Below are positions 53,978 through 60,602 of a DNA stretch of 64,000 bases, in pieces. Position numbers and translations under genes: made by a program. The notes under the pieces are model-generated. The model saw only the letters and a list, made by a program, of their open reading frames with translations, was not told where the DNA came from and made no database searches. The stretch is from UBA2705 sp963977125 (GTDB taxonomy: Bacteria; Pseudomonadota; Alphaproteobacteria; Micavibrionales; Micavibrionaceae), in assembly GCA_963977125.1 (NCBI GenBank), contig CAXBNJ010000001.1, positions 186,001-250,000 on the forward strand, written 5' to 3'. The first letter of the stretch is position 1, and every line of letters begins with the position of its first letter.

Positions 53978-54014
53978 TATATGTTTACTATTACAGGACA
54001 GTAGTAAACATATA
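53978..54014. repeat. 13-bp inverted repeat, possible operator
   Basis: TATATGTTTACTA (53978-53990) and TAGTAAACATATA (54002-54014) are perfect inverted copies separated by 11 bases. They lie 36 bases before the -35 box of the HTH gene. A binding site for the HTH protein is one reading; a mobile-element end is another. Confidence 0.7.
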
Positions 54015-54049
54015 TGTATACCGCTGTATAGATAAAGTATACATTTAAG

Positions 54050-54078
54050 TTGACTTTTGTAGGTGTCTGGTATATAAA
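54050..54078 (+). promoter_or_regulatory. Near-consensus promoter for the HTH/Fic pair
   Basis: TTGACT (54050-54055), a 17-base spacer and TATAAA (54073-54078), about 44 bases before the ATG at 54122. Confidence 0.75.
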
Positions 54079-54121
54079 TATGTTGACTGAAATATCGTCA
54101 TCGTAAACATAAAGGTCGACA

Positions 54122-54589
54122 ATGAGTATAGAGAAGATAGTTGCTAAGCAATATCGAGATAAAGTTAACCAAGCTGTAAAACAGTTTGGTGACTTCTCTA
54201 TACATCCACAAGAAGGATGGCTAAGAACCGTAAGAACGGCGCTTGGTATGTCAGGTACTCAATTGGCAAAGCGGCTTGGTGTTACCAAGGCCAGAGTGTC
54301 AAAGGCAGAACATGACGAACCTTCAGGTAGTGTAACATTGAAGACAATGCAAAGCATGGCCGAGGCCATGGATTGTAAGTTTGTGTATGCGGTCGTGCCA
54401 AATGAAGATGTAGAGGCAATCATCCAGCAACGCGCAAAGAAGAAAGCTCGGTTGCAGGTAAAAGCAGCCTCTACTCATATGGCACTTGAAGCACAGTCAT
54501 TGAACAAAGAACAACTTGAATTTGAAATTGAACGAATTGCAGCGCAAATCATTGATAAGATGCCGTCAGATTTTTGGAATGATGAATGA
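54122..54589 (+). CDS. Mobile mystery protein A (XRE-type HTH regulator)
   Basis: The 155-residue protein starts SIEKIVAKQYRDKVNQAV and has an HTH at about 35-85 (GTQLAKRLGVTKARVSKAE; LKTMQSMAEAMDCKFVYAVVP). This is the pattern of 'mobile mystery protein A', the regulator that is always paired with the Fic-domain 'mobile mystery protein B' in mobile regions. It probably represses its own operon. Its stop overlaps the start of the B gene as ATGA, so translation is coupled. It is intact even though its partner is broken. Confidence 0.86.
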   Translation: MSIEKIVAKQYRDKVNQAVKQFGDFSIHPQEGWLRTVRTALGMSGTQLAKRLGVTKARVSKAEHDEPSGSVTLKTMQSMAEAMDCKFVYAVVPNEDVEAIIQQRAKKKARLQVKAASTHMALEAQSLNKEQLEFEIERIAAQIIDKMPSDFWNDE

Positions 54590-54955
54590 GTGATGATCAT
54601 TCCAAATTTGGGGATTACCCAGAAGGCGCGACGCCTCTAGATCCAGATGAACTTGTAGGCCTTCGTTTTAAACATGTTTCGACCAGAGGTGAGCTTGACC
54701 AACTGGAACAAGCAGGTATCACAGACGGTATCAAATGGTTGGCCAAGCAGAAAAAGCCTGATGTATTATCGGAAGCTTTTGTTTGTGAGCTACACAGAAA
54801 GTTATTTGGTAGCGTTTGGCTTTGGGCGGGTACGTTCCGCCGTACTGAAAAAAAATATTGGTGTTGACCCGATTCAGGTGGCAATCCAGTTAAGGCAGTT
54901 GTTGGATGATGCAAAATATTGGATCGAACATGGAACTTATGAGCGTCGAAAATGA
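54586..54955 (+). pseudogene. Mobile mystery protein B (Fic-domain partner), frameshifted and truncated
   Basis: The first frame runs from ATG 54586 to a stop at 54867; the protein (GDYPEGATPLDPDELVGL ... VWLWAGTFRRTEKK) matches the front of mobile mystery protein B. A run of eight A at 54848-54855 shifts the frame: with seven A it would read on as NIGVDPIQVAIQLRQLL ... HGTYERRK to 54955. The Fic core HPFxxGNGR that should follow is missing and other sequence begins, so even after correcting the frame the toxin-like enzyme is incomplete. The break looks like an A-tract slip plus a deletion. Confidence 0.82.
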
Positions 54956-55619
54956 GAATGTAAGCACGTCACGTTTTAAGAAGCGTTGGATTATTTGGGG
55001 GGCTTTCGTCACAATAACTCTCGTACTGGGCTTTATGCTCAGAGACTATGTCGTTCCATCTACTTGGAACTATAAAGTTACGGTCCAAATAGACACCCCT
55101 AAAGGGATGGTAGAAGGACACTCTATAAGTCAATTATCCAACAGGCCTAAAATAATTAAGGGATACAACACAGGAAACCCTGCAAAATATAGAGGTCAAG
55201 CTGTTGTAGTAAATTTGCCAACTCAAAAGCGAGTATTTGCTCTTATCAGCCCAAGTATATTCTATAAGGCTTTTCCTCACGAAGGTGGAGTAACAACAAG
55301 AGCGGGCATAAAATACCATAAAAGGTTAAAAGCAGGGATTCAAATAGAGAGTATCAACTTACCCATGAAATTTGTATATTTCGAAGACGATAAAGATGCG
55401 CGTTCTTTAAAGGTAATATCAAGAGATGAATTTTCAACGTTCCTCGGTGAAGGGGTTACACTGAGTAATATAATTGTTGAGAAAACGAAAAAAACTCCTG
55501 AGCGGACAAGTATCGAAAACAAACTGCCTGCGAACATTAAATCTCAAGAGTTTTGGGAGTGGCTATCTGGGCTAGAATATAGTGATCCACGGAGACTTTC
55601 CATTAGCAGCTTTAAGTAG
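54939..55619 (+). CDS. Hypothetical single-pass membrane protein, 226 aa
   Basis: The start at 54939 (54930 also possible) falls inside the broken Fic gene, at the join. The protein has one membrane helix at about 16-36 (WIIWGAFVTITLVLGFMLRD), then NYKVTVQIDTPKGMVEG, a periplasmic-type beta-rich domain with VVVNLPTQKRVFALI and EFWEWLSGLEYSDPRRL at the end. I recall alphaproteobacterial proteins with the same KVTVxVxTPxG opening, role unknown. The next gene, its usual downstream neighbour by my memory, is truncated. Confidence 0.72.
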   Translation: MSVENENVSTSRFKKRWIIWGAFVTITLVLGFMLRDYVVPSTWNYKVTVQIDTPKGMVEGHSISQLSNRPKIIKGYNTGNPAKYRGQAVVVNLPTQKRVFALISPSIFYKAFPHEGGVTTRAGIKYHKRLKAGIQIESINLPMKFVYFEDDKDARSLKVISRDEFSTFLGEGVTLSNIIVEKTKKTPERTSIENKLPANIKSQEFWEWLSGLEYSDPRRLSISSFK

Positions 55620-55629
55620 GGTTAATACA

Positions 55630-55740
55630 ATGACAGTAGACAATGAAATTTTTCATGCTCTTTTAGCTATGGATTCTTATAATAGTGATCTGGCAACAGT
55701 TAACCGGACAATAACCGTCTTTGTAAATTCCATCAAATAA
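55630..55740 (+). pseudogene. Truncated N-terminal fragment, 36 codons
   Basis: ATG 55630 to TAA 55740, beginning TVDNEIFHALLAMDSYN. Proteins that open with this pattern and continue NRGY are longer in other alphaproteobacteria (lipase-like fold, from memory). Here the reading breaks off after about 22 residues and ends in unrelated sequence. AGGGTTAATACA precedes the start. It probably marks where foreign DNA joined the chromosome. Confidence 0.5.
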
Positions 55741-55832
55741 ACCGTCAACCACGAAATGGCCGCCTAGAGAATAGGGAGATTTTGTCGTGTAAAAGCTAAA
55801 TTCTCCGCAGTTGACACAAACTCAACAACGTC

Positions 55833-55853
55833 AAAACCCCGCTATGTGCGGGG
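55833..55853 (-). terminator. Terminator-like hairpin (leftward)
   Basis: On the minus strand CCCCGC (from 55853) pairs with GCGGGG (55842-55837) with a short loop and is followed by TTTT (55836-55833). It would stop transcripts coming from the Fic gene. Confidence 0.6.
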
Positions 55854-55994
55854 CCTGTGGGGTAGAATTCTCTAGATGTACAGAAAGGCAGACTCAATGG
55901 TGGTGTATCGTAATACATCAATCCAACTTGTCAAACATCTGTCAAGATATTGTAATAGAATAACAAAAGCGACCCACCAAACTTTCCAGAGATT

Positions 55995-56022
55995 TGGTAA
56001 TCACCCAGAATTCGAACCTCTG
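55995..56022 (-). other. tRNA 3'-end-like motif (possible attachment site remnant)
   Basis: Read on the minus strand, the 28 bases contain GGTTCGAATT, typical of a T loop, and end in ...GGTGATTACCA with a CCA. The spacing from T loop to CCA is one base short of the canonical value and the G53-C61 pair would be a G-T, so it is not a proper tRNA part as it stands. No 5' tRNA half lies nearby. If it is a decayed attR site, the chromosome is to the left and the island to the right. Confidence 0.3.
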
Positions 56023-56042
56023 TATTTATCAACATTTTATGT

Positions 56043-57218
56043 CTACAGATCGTCCGCTGACACGCCTTGCTCCAGCAGCTCAATCAAGCCTGTGTAAACA
56101 TAAAGACGTTCCTTCCCAGCGCCCGCGATGTCTTTAACAATCCCAAGCTCTTTCAGGTTATTCAATGCTGCCCGCGCCGTAGGGACGCTTACCTCCAGCG
56201 CCGCTGCCATATTGATGGCGTTGGAAATGGCAACTTTTTGAAGACACTCATGTGCTTGCCCCGCCGTAATCCCAGCGCGTTTCAGTGAGGCGATCTTCTC
56301 CTGATCGGCCTTGAAGAGGCTGGAAATCGCTTGGCTGGTTGCCACGACCTGATTGGCGGTTTCGGCAACACCATGAAGGAAGTAATCCAGCCAACCCTCC
56401 CAATCGCCCGCCGTGCGGACAGCACTCAGACGCGCATAATACTCCTGACGGTTATTCTTGAAAAATAAGCTGAGGTACAGGTTCGGCTGGCGCAGGTCGC
56501 CCATCATCATCAAGAAGAAGGTAATCAGCAAACGCCCGATGCGCCCGTTACCGTCAAGGAACGGGTGGATGGTTTCAAACTGGACATGGATGAGGCCCGC
56601 ATCAATCAGGGCAGTATAGGGCCGTTCTTCTTGATGCAGATATTTCTCAAGAGCATCCAGACACTCCATCAATCGCTCTGGCGGCGGCGGAACAAAGGCG
56701 GCATTGCCAGGCCGCGATCCACCAATCCAGTTTTGCGATGTGCGGAACTCGCCTGGCTGCTTGTTGCTGCCCCGCCCTTTGGAAAGAAGGATCGTATGCA
56801 TCTCGCGGATCAAGCGCAAAGAAACAGGAAAACCTTCACGGACACGCTTCAGGCCATGTTCCAGCGCGGCAACATAAGACGACACTTCTGTCACATCATC
56901 GATGGGGACGCTGGTCACTTCGCCGCTTTCATGGAGCAGCAGATCAGAGAGGGATGATTGTGTCCCCTCAATCTGGGAAGACAGCACAGCTTCTTTGCGA
57001 ACGTAGTAATAGAGCAGCAAATTGCTGTCCGGCAGGATATCGGCCACGGCATCAAGCTTGCCCAGCGCCTGATTGGCTTTGGACAACAGCCCCTGCAGGG
57101 GCAGCAAATCTAATGGCGGTTCTGGGGGTAACGCAGGCGGCAAAAAGGCCTGATAGGTTTCCCCAGCAGTGACGCTACAGCGTATATAAGAGCCAAGTCG
57201 ACTTTGATTGTCAGACAT
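56043..57218 (-). CDS. Fic family protein (AMP-transferase type, class II)
   Basis: The ATG at 57218 has AAAGG six bases before it and gives 391 residues. An N-terminal Fic_N region has the inhibitory helix motif SSQIEGTQS ((S/T)xxxE(G/N), here SSQIEG at about 87-92). The active site HPFLDGNGRIGR lies at about 212-223 and a winged-helix end with AALEVSVPTARAALNNLKELGIV. Fic enzymes add AMP to target proteins; the N-terminal glutamate holds this one in check. It is intact, unlike the Fic partner at 54586. It is the first gene to the right of the junction. Confidence 0.93.
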   Translation of the reverse strand: MSDNQSRLGSYIRCSVTAGETYQAFLPPALPPEPPLDLLPLQGLLSKANQALGKLDAVADILPDSNLLLYYYVRKEAVLSSQIEGTQSSLSDLLLHESGEVTSVPIDDVTEVSSYVAALEHGLKRVREGFPVSLRLIREMHTILLSKGRGSNKQPGEFRTSQNWIGGSRPGNAAFVPPPPERLMECLDALEKYLHQEERPYTALIDAGLIHVQFETIHPFLDGNGRIGRLLITFFLMMMGDLRQPNLYLSLFFKNNRQEYYARLSAVRTAGDWEGWLDYFLHGVAETANQVVATSQAISSLFKADQEKIASLKRAGITAGQAHECLQKVAISNAINMAAALEVSVPTARAALNNLKELGIVKDIAGAGKERLYVYTGLIELLEQGVSADDL

Positions 57219-57394
57219 GGCCATCCTTTCTTTGCAAATCCATAAAAGAAAATATAAGCAATTATTCTTTCTTTGTAAAGCGAAAACGGGGCAATACCAC
57301 CCCCAGAGAGGGTACAAAAGGAAAGAATAACTAAATTACCTTTCTTTTCTGCCTATTAAAAGAAAGGATGGCTCACGTCCGAGGCTTCAACCAA

Positions 57395-57664
57395 TCACCC
57401 TTCAATAATTTCATACCTCCCCGTCTTCTTTGCCCCAACAAAGCGGATTTTTCCTGCTTCCTTTAACTTTTCAATGTCACGTCTGGCTGTCTTAAGAGAG
57501 ACGCCAAATTCTCCTGCAATATGTTCAGCACGCCCCTCATTCATGTGCTGCAAAAGAATCAGAAACCAGCCCTGTCGCTCATTCAAAAAGTTTATTGGGA
57601 CATCAATTACATTTATAGGGACATCGGGAATGACCTCTTCTGAAACAGATACACGCCGCCCCAC
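57395..57664 (-). pseudogene. C-terminal winged-helix tail of a Fic/AlbA-type protein, fused to other DNA
   Basis: The 89-codon frame ends with NERQGWFLILLQHMNE ... SLKTARRDIEKLKEAGKIRFVG, the winged-helix tail that closes many Fic-family and AlbA-type ATP-binding proteins, preceded by a DVPINVIDVPINF linker typical of them. The front part of such a protein is missing; the reading start lies in sequence that belongs to the sigma-like gene in another frame. It is probably the 3' remnant of a lost gene. It might still be translated as a small HTH protein. Confidence 0.6.
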
Positions 57665-58011
57665 AGCCCGTCTTCATTGGCGATGGTATCGGCCAGTGTA
57701 ATACTGTTGTCCTGATCTGATACTGTTTGCGCCAGCGATGCGGGTGTCGATCCCGTCCAGCGCTTTTGCGCTTCAGCGGCAATGACGAGATTGCGGGCTG
57801 CATTGTTGACAGCGGCTTTGATAAAGCTGCGCCTATCGCCTTTGGCGGGATCAAAACTTGGCCACGCATGCAAATATGCGATCATCAATTCCTGTTGCAG
57901 ATCGTCAAAATCATCCGACGTAAAAATCGGCATTCTGGTCAAAGTCCGTGCCTTATAGGCAACAAAAAAAGCGGCGTAGTTATCTACGCCGCTGTAGCTG
58001 TTTTTAGTCAT
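57613..58011 (-). pseudogene. Truncated sigma-70-like gene (region 2 only)
   Basis: The 132-codon frame starts TKNSYSGVDNYAAFFVAYKA and holds DDLQQELMIAYLHAWPSFDPAKGDRRSFIKAAV, a sigma-70 region 2-like core, then TVSDQDNSITLADTIANEDGL, and breaks off in the overlapping Fic/AlbA tail frame. Full-length relatives I remember continue with a region 4. Such small sigma-like proteins occur in prophages and integrating elements. It overlaps the previous fragment by about 50 bases, so the two were joined by a deletion. Confidence 0.62.
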
Positions 58012-58657
58012 TCCTTTTTTCCTTGGTTAGCCCCAGGAAAGGAAGAAATGATTGGCAGAACTCGAATTTAACTTAGGAAGAAACGCATGCCTGTTAACGA
58101 GTGCCAATGATGCACGCGTTAATTACGCCAACACCAATCCCCTCGGTTAGAATAAAAGAAAACTGCAACAATCACGTTCATAGACACTTCAACATCTTCC
58201 GAATTCATGGGGCTGGTTGCGTCGTTTTACGGACGTTTTTTTCAGCTCGTTTTTTCGCGGCAAGATGAAGCCTATGAATCGCGTGCAACCTCACAAGAAG
58301 GCACAAATCACTCTGATAGTTACTTTTAGATTACTAGCCAGACATACAATCATATGAAGGAAAATTTGATGATCATTGGATATCAAGGGCTGTATCAATA
58401 GTATGATTGTCAGCGTATGAACGCTGGAAAGAAATTTACGAAAATCAAATTTGTGTAATTAATACGAAGGTATGTACACTTATTGGTGTGACAAATGATG
58501 AAATGATTATTTCAGCCCAAAAGCAGAATCAGTGCAGTCGATTTTTATGTGTTTCCTTGAGAATATCGATAACCGTATTTCTAATGTATCATTAGAAAAA
58601 GGAAGCAATGCTCTTACCCCTTAAATCGCAACCATCAGCGTGATTAGAATTTAGGAA

Positions 58658-58686
58658 TTGACATTGCAAACATATGAATATATATT
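58658..58686 (+). promoter_or_regulatory. Promoter of the CDF/ArsR metal operon
   Basis: TTGACA (58658-58663), a 17-base spacer and TATATT (58681-58686), 36 bases before the ATG. The -35 is consensus. It is overlapped by the palindromic operator. Confidence 0.88.
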
Positions 58687-58693
58687 CATATGT
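58670..58693. promoter_or_regulatory. 24-bp perfect palindrome, ArsR/SmtB-type operator
   Basis: The left half ACATATGAATAT and its exact inverted copy lie at 58670-58693 over the spacer and -10 box. The ATATGAA...TTCATAT core is of the type bound by SmtB/CzrA-like repressors, and such a repressor is encoded in the same operon. Confidence 0.88.
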
Positions 58694-58721
58694 AAGAATC
58701 AAATTATACTAAGGATCAATC

Positions 58722-59750
58722 ATGGCCAACTCCCATTCCGACCACGACCACAAAGACGGCAGCTGCGGCAGCCAAAAACATGATCATAGCGATCATGGAC
58801 ATGGTCACGATCATGACCACGATCATTCGCATGTTCCAGCCGTTACGCAGGATAATGAACGCAAAATTCTGGTCTCTTTCTTTCTGATCTTTACCTTTAT
58901 GGTGATTGAGGCCGTGGGGGGCTGGATTTCTGGTTCTTTAGCACTACTGGCCGATGCCGGACACATGCTTACTGATGCGGTCGCTTTGGGACTAGCCTAT
59001 GCCGCCTTCCGTTTTGGTCGTCGTGCCGCCGATAAACAACGTACATTCGGTTATATGCGTTTTGAAGTCATCGCAGGACTTGTCAATGCTCTGACTTTAT
59101 TTGCGATTGTAGGCTGGATTGTTTATGAAGCGATCGAACGCTTCCAATCACCTCAACCCGTCATGGCTGGCCCGATGATGGCGGTTGCCGTCGCAGGCTT
59201 GCTTGTGAATATTTTTGTACTTTGGTATCTCACACGTGGTGATACCGAACATGTTAACGTCAAAGGGGCGATCCTTCACGTGATGGGGGATTTACTAGGT
59301 TCTGTCGGGGCTATCGTTGCTGCCATCACTATCTGGTATACAGGATGGACACCTATCGACCCGATCTTGTCGGTGTTGGTATCCTTACTGGTTCTGCGCA
59401 GTGCATGGGTTTTGTTTAAACGCACCATTCATATCCTGCTTGAGGGAGCGCCAGCCGATGCCAGCACTGTCGATGTAACGGCACATTTATTGAAAACGGT
59501 GGATGGTCTTGAAAATGTAAGCCACGTTCATGTTTGGATGATCACATCAGGTCGTTCAATGGCAACCCTGCATATCCAGCCGAAAGCCGGTGTCGATGTG
59601 CCAGCAGTGACCAAACGTGTTGAGCAGGAATTGAAAGATAAATTCAATATTGAACATCCGACCGTCGCTATTGACTGGCAAGGCGATGCCGCATGCAGTC
59701 TTGAAGATGCTCCGAAAACAATTAATCCCCACGCAGGCCATGACCACTAA
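58722..59750 (+). CDS. CDF-family zinc/cobalt/cadmium exporter (CzcD-like), His-rich
   Basis: The 342-residue inner-membrane protein begins with a Cys- and His-rich metal-binding tail (about 3-38: HDHKDGSCGSQKHDH and onward) and ends HAGHDH. Six membrane segments follow. The metal site residues are visible as LLADAGHMLTDAV (second segment) and ILHVMGDLLGS (fifth segment), the His/Asp pairs of zinc-type CDF exporters. A C-terminal cytoplasmic domain ends the protein. Two short regulatory features precede it. It exports the metal ion out of the cytosol by proton antiport. Translation is coupled to the repressor gene. Confidence 0.94.
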   Translation: MANSHSDHDHKDGSCGSQKHDHSDHGHGHDHDHDHSHVPAVTQDNERKILVSFFLIFTFMVIEAVGGWISGSLALLADAGHMLTDAVALGLAYAAFRFGRRAADKQRTFGYMRFEVIAGLVNALTLFAIVGWIVYEAIERFQSPQPVMAGPMMAVAVAGLLVNIFVLWYLTRGDTEHVNVKGAILHVMGDLLGSVGAIVAAITIWYTGWTPIDPILSVLVSLLVLRSAWVLFKRTIHILLEGAPADASTVDVTAHLLKTVDGLENVSHVHVWMITSGRSMATLHIQPKAGVDVPAVTKRVEQELKDKFNIEHPTVAIDWQGDAACSLEDAPKTINPHAGHDH

Positions 59751-60060
59751 AAAGCAAAAAAATCAATCGCAACAGGATGTCACTATCCTTTCCGAAACCT
59801 TCCGCCTGCTGGGTGACCCCAGCAGGTTGAAGATTCTTCTGCACTGTATAGATGGTTCCAAGTCCGTTACAGACATTGCCGAAGAGCTTGATTTGTCCCA
59901 ATCATTGGTTAGCCACCATTTACGATTATTGCGTGGTGCACGATTGGTTGTCGGCGTAAGGCAATCAAAACAGGTTTTTTACGAAATTGCCGATAGCCAT
60001 GTAAGCGACATGCTCCTCGACATGATTACACACATTGAAGAAGAGCATGACGACCATTAA
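59740..60060 (+). CDS. ArsR/SmtB-family metal-sensing repressor (CzrA-like)
   Basis: The ATG at 59740 lies 11 bases inside the CDF gene's end, so translation is coupled. The 106-residue protein has a winged-helix (RLLGDPSRLKILLHCI, about 22-37; SLVSHHLRLLRGARLV). The alpha5 site reads DSH-(x10)-H-IEE, matching the DxHx10HxxE/H pattern of zinc or cobalt sensors such as CzrA and SmtB. It should bind the palindrome at 58670 without metal and release it when metal binds, freeing the CDF gene. The metal is most likely zinc or cobalt, inferred. Confidence 0.92.
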   Translation: MTTKKQKNQSQQDVTILSETFRLLGDPSRLKILLHCIDGSKSVTDIAEELDLSQSLVSHHLRLLRGARLVVGVRQSKQVFYEIADSHVSDMLLDMITHIEEEHDDH

Positions 60061-60110
60061 CGGTATTTGTGATCTTTATTTCGTCAAAATTAATAGCTAT
60101 ATTGTAAAGT

Positions 60111-60527
60111 ATGAACATGAGGAAATGGATCAGCATGATTGTGATGGTGGCCTTCGTCGGTACGACGATGCCCGCCGTTGCGCATGCGGGCATGTCTCAT
60201 GAAGGCGATGCTGTCGTAGCCAAAGTGGAAAGCATCAATACCGAACAAGCTCAAGCACCTGAACATGAAGACTGCCCTGGTCACGAAAAAGCAGGCAGCA
60301 AGACCAGCGAAAAGACTGAAAAGGCCGCTGATAAAAAAGGCAAGGGCTGCTGCGACGGTCTGACATGTAAATGCGTTGGCAATGCCTGCAACGGCCTGTC
60401 CAAGATATTAGGCTCGAATAGCCTAGGCTTGTTCTCTCCTCTCGCCGTCAAAGCGCCGTTCTCTTTTGAAGAGCGAATTGCTGCTTCCGATTATTTCACA
60501 CGCATAAAACGCCCTCCAAGGGCTTAA
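60111..60527 (+). CDS. Exported CopL-like metal-binding protein
   Basis: The 138-residue protein has a signal peptide (1-26: VMVAFVGTTMPAVAHA), then a charged His-, Glu- and Lys-rich middle with EDCPGHEKAG and a Cys cluster GKGCCDGLTCKC, which would bind soft metal ions. CopL-like proteins of this type stand ahead of copA and copB in other bacteria and are needed for copper induction, as known from Xanthomonas. Start at 60111 or 60117. It is the likely first gene of the copper operon. Confidence 0.72.
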   Translation: MNMRKWISMIVMVAFVGTTMPAVAHAGMSHEGDAVVAKVESINTEQAQAPEHEDCPGHEKAGSKTSEKTEKAADKKGKGCCDGLTCKCVGNACNGLSKILGSNSLGLFSPLAVKAPFSFEERIAASDYFTRIKRPPRA

Positions 60528-60602
60528 ATCCGCTGCTTCCAAATACGCTTTGTCTCAATGGGACAATTGCGTCTTTTTATCAGTCACACAAGGATTTAAG
60601 TC

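Larger units (their letters stand above)
53782..54121. other. Intergenic region with hairpin, inverted repeat and promoter
   Basis: About 340 bases. It holds a hairpin ACGGCG/CGCCGT (53929-53945) flanked by T and A runs, a 13-bp inverted repeat at 53978-54014, and the promoter of the HTH gene at 54050-54078. The left part is without recognisable features. Confidence 0.55.
55741..56042. other. Junction region of about 300 bases before the accessory island
   Basis: No gene is seen. It holds a hairpin at 55833-55853, and a short tRNA-3'-end-like motif at 55995-56022 on the minus strand. Base use changes here from the host style to that of the following genes. Confidence 0.45.
58012..58721. other. 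Gap of about 700 bases, mostly without recognisable genes
   Basis: Only short frames are present: 58207-58329 (40 codons) and 58407-58595 (starting with TTG), neither with an RBS or family. The right end holds the promoter and operator of the metal-export operon (58658-58693). The rest may be remnant of an inserted element that has decayed. Confidence 0.45.

Noticed and set aside
53839..54048. Plus-strand frame of 69 codons after the exonuclease gene
   Set aside because: It runs through a hairpin and the 13-bp inverted repeat and has low-complexity Tyr/Val sequence; a chance frame.
55876..56097. Plus-strand frame of 73 codons across the junction region
   Set aside because: It overlaps the end of the Fic gene on the other strand, has no family and a low-complexity end.
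58207..58329. 40-codon ATG frame
   Set aside because: Too short, no RBS, no conserved pattern.
58407..58595. Plus-strand frame of 62 codons in the 58 kb gap
   Set aside because: TTG start, no RBS, ends in a hydrophobic low-complexity run; no family recognised.
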